Positions 8,165-10,100 of a DNA stretch of 10,100 bases are shown here, piece by piece. Every line of letters starts with the position of its first letter. The first letter of the stretch is position 1. Position numbers and translations under genes: made by a program. The DNA comes from CAYXPG01 sp964564845 (GTDB taxonomy: Bacteria; Planctomycetota; Phycisphaerae; Sedimentisphaerales; Anaerobacaceae). The stretch spans positions 1 through 10,100 of the forward strand of contig CAZMCN010000076.1 of NCBI GenBank assembly GCA_964564845.1, in the 5' to 3' direction. The notes beneath the pieces were generated by a model. That model had not been told where the DNA came from. It made no database searches and saw nothing but the letters and a program-made list of their open reading frames with translations.

Positions 8165-9280
8165 TTAATCTGCCAGCTTGCATAAAACCTCTACCCCCTC
8201 CTTGAGTTTCTCATCGCCGGCCGCATAGCTTATCCGAAAATGCGTATCCTTTTCGCTAAACACATTCCCCGGAATAATCAGTACATTATTGGCAATTGCC
8301 TTTTCCACAAACGCAGCCCCCCTGCACTTCCCCGGTGATTTAACAAACAGATAAAACGCCCCGCCAGGCCTGACCACTTCAAATTTATCTTTCAGCCCTT
8401 CGTAAACAAGGTCTCGTTTCTTCCTGTAGGCATCGACCAGTTCAGCGACGTCGTAATCCAGCGCCGCAACAGCCGCCTGCTGAAAAGGAGTCGGCGCACA
8501 GACAAAGGTATATTGCTGAATTTTTGTCATCTCTTCAAGCACGTCTTTAAGCGATTCGCCCACCGCCACATAACCAAGCCGCCAGCCGGTCATAGCGTAT
8601 GCCTTGCCGAAACCTCGCAGCAAAATGACCTTATCATAGTAATTAGCTGTACTCGGACAACTGCCGTCATAGCTGAACTTCTCGTATATTTCATCGCTCA
8701 TTACGATTATATCTTTTTCCACAGCAATTTCAACAAGGGCTTTTATACTTTCTTCTGAATACACCACGCCGGTCGGATTGCAGGGCGAATTAACTATAAT
8801 CAGTTTCGTCTTCTCGCTAATGGCCTCAGCAATTTTCTCGACAGGCAGCCCAAATTCGGGATAGCTGTCCACAAAAACACACTTACCGCCTAACATATTG
8901 ACTATATGTTTATAAATTACAAAATAAGGGTCGGGAATAATCACCTCATCGCCGGGATTGATAAGCGCCAAAAACGCTAACAGAAGCCCCCCGCTGACGC
9001 CGCTGGAGACAAGTACGCCGGGCTTTGCCCACCCGAACTCATCTCTAATTTGTTCAGCTATTTTCTCTTTCAGCAGACTATCACCCGCCGTCTGCGAATA
9101 CTTATTCTGCCCCGCCTGAATCGCCTTTATTGCTTCGTCTTTCAACTGTTGCGGCACATCGAAGTCCGGCTGACCTATGGACAGATTTATCGGCTCTTTC
9201 AGCGATGCCGCCAGCGCAAAGACCTTCCTTATCCCGCTTGAGTCGATTTTGTCGGTTCTGTCTGCCAATATTTTCTTCAT
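8165..9280 (-). CDS. Pyridoxal-phosphate-dependent class I aminotransferase (aspartate/alanine type)
   Basis: From this start the enzyme has 371 residues, near the family norm. It transfers an amino group between an amino acid and a 2-oxo acid in the cytoplasm. Visible landmarks: N-terminal LSIGQPDFDVP; the substrate/cofactor segment NKYSQTAGDSLLKEKIA; the PLP-phosphate loop around VSSGVSGGLL; NSPCNPTG at about 164-171; the aspartate in MSDEIYEKFSYDG (D196) that contacts the PLP nitrogen; the Schiff-base lysine in RGFGKAYAMTGWRLGYV (K226); and the C-terminal carboxylate-binding arginine in HFRISYA (R349). The exact substrate cannot be assigned. The ATG at 9278-9280 begins a normal MKKILADR start. 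A TTG at 9308-9310 would add ten residues including a G-run. No Shine-Dalgarno sequence precedes the ATG, which fits the very close promoter. Confidence 0.93.
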   Translation of the reverse strand: MKKILADRTDKIDSSGIRKVFALAASLKEPINLSIGQPDFDVPQQLKDEAIKAIQAGQNKYSQTAGDSLLKEKIAEQIRDEFGWAKPGVLVSSGVSGGLLLAFLALINPGDEVIIPDPYFVIYKHIVNMLGGKCVFVDSYPEFGLPVEKIAEAISEKTKLIIVNSPCNPTGVVYSEESIKALVEIAVEKDIIVMSDEIYEKFSYDGSCPSTANYYDKVILLRGFGKAYAMTGWRLGYVAVGESLKDVLEEMTKIQQYTFVCAPTPFQQAAVAALDYDVAELVDAYRKKRDLVYEGLKDKFEVVRPGGAFYLFVKSPGKCRGAAFVEKAIANNVLIIPGNVFSEKDTHFRISYAAGDEKLKEGVEVLCKLAD

Positions 9281-9288
9281 TGCCGAAT

Positions 9289-9317
9289 ATAATAACCCAT
9301 TCCCCCCCAATAATCAA
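9289..9317 (-). promoter_or_regulatory. Promoter for the aminotransferase, possibly giving a leaderless mRNA
   Basis: On the minus strand TTGATT (9312-9317) and TATTAT (9289-9294) are spaced by exactly 17 bases, which include a run of seven G. The -10 matches consensus at five of six positions. Only eight bases separate it from the ATG at 9280, so initiation at the usual distance would start the RNA at or within a few bases of the start codon. The absence of a Shine-Dalgarno sequence agrees with this. Confidence 0.45.
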
Positions 9318-9330
9318 CATTTATCCTGAG

Positions 9331-9374
9331 GCCTGCCTGCCCTGAGCGAAGCACAGCACTGTCGAAGGGCCTGC
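9331..9374. repeat. Short dispersed repeat of the CCCTGAGCGAAG...CGAAGGG type
   Basis: GCCTGCCTGCCCTGAGCGAA opens the element and CTGTCGAAGGGCCTGC closes it. CCCT (9340-9343) can pair with AGGG (9366-9369) and inner CGA with TCG. Elements of this form (CCCTGAGC...GTCGAAGGG, with GCAGGC-like flanks) are familiar as dispersed intergenic repeats in many environmental bacterial genomes; I recognise the form but cannot count copies here. It sits directly behind the aminotransferase promoter. Sequence from 9375 to 9440 (ATCC...GGAT, CGGC 9394-9397 / GCCG 9411-9414) looks like a further degenerate palindrome. Confidence 0.5.
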
Positions 9375-9512
9375 AATCCGTAGTAACCTGTCTCGGCATA
9401 GTGAAACGACGCCGCAAACGAAGGATGGGTGCTGGGGGAAATCGATTAGCCCGGCCACCTGTGGGCCGGGGAAATTGTTAGCCCATCGCACTGCGACGGG
9501 TGCTCCTTACCG

Positions 9513-9540
9513 TTTAGCCCCCAGGTTCACCCTGGGGGCT
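9513..9540. repeat. Strongest hairpin of the array (10-bp perfect stem)
   Basis: AGCCCCCAGG (9516-9525) pairs perfectly with CCTGGGGGCT (9531-9540) around the 5-base loop TTCAC. The conserved leader TTTAG overlaps the first two stem bases. What follows on the plus strand is GTGTTGTTATATTTAG, not an uninterrupted T-run, so it is at best a poor terminator. Confidence 0.75.
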
Positions 9541-9615
9541 GTGTTGTTATATTTAGCCTCACGCCTGTCCCCATATTTCCCCTTGGGATTTCACGTGGGG
9601 TTGTTTTTTGTCGTT

Positions 9616-9651
9616 ATGTCTAACCGCCGGTTTTACTGGTGGTTTGGACAT
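9616..9651. repeat. Longest hairpin of the array (imperfect, about 13 pairs)
   Basis: ATGTCTAA (9616-9623) pairs with TTTGGACAT (9643-9651) using one G-T pair and a bulged T. CCGCC (9624-9628) pairs with GGTGG (9638-9642) using another G-T pair. The loop is GGTTTTACT. The G-T pairs would be tolerated in RNA, which hints at function as, or decay from, an RNA stem. Confidence 0.6.
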
Positions 9652-9690
9652 TCGAATACGCACGATTTACAATTTGCTTTTTATGTTGTC

Positions 9691-9722
9691 ATTGCGAGGC
9701 CTGCGCAGCAGGCCGAAGCAAT
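9691..9722. repeat. REP-like palindrome embedded in the array
   Basis: The outer arms ATTGC (9691-9695) and GCAAT (9718-9722) enclose a perfect inner stem GGCCTGC (9698-9704) / GCAGGCC (9708-9714) with a GCA loop. The asymmetric internal loop is GA on one side and GAA on the other. The form TCATTGCGAG...CGAAGCAATCTC is a well-known dispersed intergenic palindrome type in many bacterial genomes. It lacks the TTTAG leader and so differs from its neighbours; it interrupts the array between 9651 and 9733. Confidence 0.65.
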
Positions 9723-9796
9723 CTCAATAATGTTTAGACCCCAAATCTATTTGGGGGGTTGTTTAGTCGTCGCAGCCACGGCGACGCAATATTTTG

Positions 9797-9815
9797 CCTG
9801 CGGTTTCACCGCAGG
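9797..9815. repeat. Perfect 8-bp hairpin of the array with a TTC loop
   Basis: CCTGCGGT (9797-9804) pairs with ACCGCAGG (9808-9815) around a 3-base loop. It shares the TTCAC word with the hairpin at 9516-9540 but none of its stem sequence. Its leader is TTTTG in place of TTTAG. Confidence 0.7.
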
Positions 9816-9879
9816 TCGTTTAGCCGCTTGCAACAGAGGCCATTCACGTTTTGCCCGGGGTTATTTAGCCGTCGCAATC

Positions 9880-10059
9880 TTATTTCATCATCTCATATTT
9901 AAAAACTTCTACTGTTACTACCCCACAAATCGGAGCCTATCACAGCTTGCTTCTTTTTATGGCGCTGTATATAAAAAATGTTTGTGCTTTTTCAATATTT
10001 TTTAAGTCTTTGCTAATGAGGAACTTACAACATAACATTTTTTGAGAAATTTTAAGATA
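9880..10059. other. AT-rich stretch right of the hairpin array, no gene seen
   Basis: Base composition shifts sharply to A/T after the array. There is no credible reading frame and no further stem-loop of the array type. TTGCTA (10010-10015) and TAACAT (10033-10038), 17 bases apart, could be a weak rightward promoter for a gene starting at 10060, but each matches consensus at only four positions. Confidence 0.35.
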
Positions 10060-10100
10060 ATGAATGATTTGGTTGTAGTTAAGTTGTATGAGTCGGGCAT
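10060..10100 (+). CDS. Possible start of a rightward gene, cut by the window edge
   Basis: An ATG opens a frame reading MNDLVVVKLYESG to the edge, 13 whole codons. No clear Shine-Dalgarno sequence precedes it; only AAG occurs nearby. The text K-L-Y-E-S-G is reminiscent of the start of a helix-turn-helix region, but the fragment is too short to assign. If real, the hairpin array lies in a divergent intergenic region. Confidence 0.3.
   Translation, partial: MNDLVVVKLYESG

Larger units (their letters stand above)
9446..9879. repeat. Array of about ten TTTAG-led stem-loops with different stems
   Basis: Consecutive units begin with TTTAG or TTAG (at 9446, 9478, 9513, 9552, 9733, 9762, 9819 and 9864) and run straight into a G/C-rich stem. 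Stem pairs (5' arm / 3' arm): 9450-9456/9464-9470; 9482-9484 and 9486-9489/9493-9496 and 9498-9500; 9516-9525/9531-9540; 9569-9573/9596-9600 (weak); 9616-9628/9638-9651; 9739-9745/9750-9756; 9768-9773/9781-9786; 9797-9804/9808-9815; and a poor one at 9823-9825/9838-9840. Stem sequences differ from unit to unit, yet each pairs with itself. TTCAC recurs in or beside the loop (9526, 9591, 9806, 9844). Starts in the two regular blocks are 32-34 and 26-29 bases apart. The last unit (TTTAGCCGTCGCAAT, 9864-9878) resembles only the left half of the unit at 9762, so the array appears cut. It is not CRISPR: no constant repeat and no spacers. Confidence 0.7.

Noticed and set aside
9311..9480. A tRNA or other known RNA gene behind the aminotransferase promoter
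   Set aside because: No cloverleaf, anticodon arm or T-loop sequence could be fitted; only short palindromic repeats are seen.
9446..9879. CRISPR array
   Set aside because: There is no constant direct repeat of 24-40 bases and there are no spacers of even length. The constant part is only about five bases and the units are self-complementary.
9475..10005. A 176-residue open frame on the plus strand running through the hairpin array
   Set aside because: It has no ribosome binding site and its protein is a string of translated palindromes (repeated R-L-A / Y-L-A from TTTAGCC) with no family resemblance. It runs on into AT-rich sequence. Its openness seems accidental, though it crosses most of the array.

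Overview
The window looks like a chromosomal segment of a Planctomycetota bacterium, perhaps Phycisphaerae or a Sedimentisphaerales-like lineage. This is inferred from the feel of the proteins, the moderate G+C content, the long NfeD / short NfeD / FloA / one-helix-protein cluster, and the short palindromic repeats. It does not rest on any database search.

Left part (1-2182, + strand): the 3' end of a response-regulator receiver protein whose stop codon overlaps a strong ribosome binding site. That site serves only a 24-codon reading frame that looks like the remnant of a membrane-protein gene. About 270 bases without a gene follow, then a 532-residue cytoplasmic tetratricopeptide-repeat protein. 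It converges on the next block across about 230 bases.

Middle part (2411-9280, - strand): read in the direction of transcription, the order is a PLP-dependent class I aminotransferase, a Na+/phosphate symporter-like protein with a PhoU-like tail, a long NfeD protein (signal peptide, ClpP-like serine protease domain, membrane segments, OB domain), a short NfeD protein, the flotillin-like scaffold FloA, and a small one-helix membrane protein with a charged linker. The last four form a compact membrane-organisation operon comparable to B. subtilis yqeZ-yqfA(floA)-yqfB, with a second NfeD protein added. The aminotransferase and the symporter each have a credible sigma70-type promoter with a 17-base spacer. 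The aminotransferase promoter lies so close to its ATG that the mRNA would be nearly leaderless.

Right part (9318-10059): about 740 bases with no believable gene, lying between the aminotransferase and what may be the start of a rightward gene at the very edge. It is packed with small palindromes: one CCCTGAG...CGAAGGG-type repeat, one REP-like ATTGC...GCAAT palindrome, and an array of roughly ten stem-loops. Most of these units start with the same TTTAG leader, but every unit has a different stem sequence that still pairs with itself. The array ends in what looks like half a unit. This is the most unusual feature of the window.
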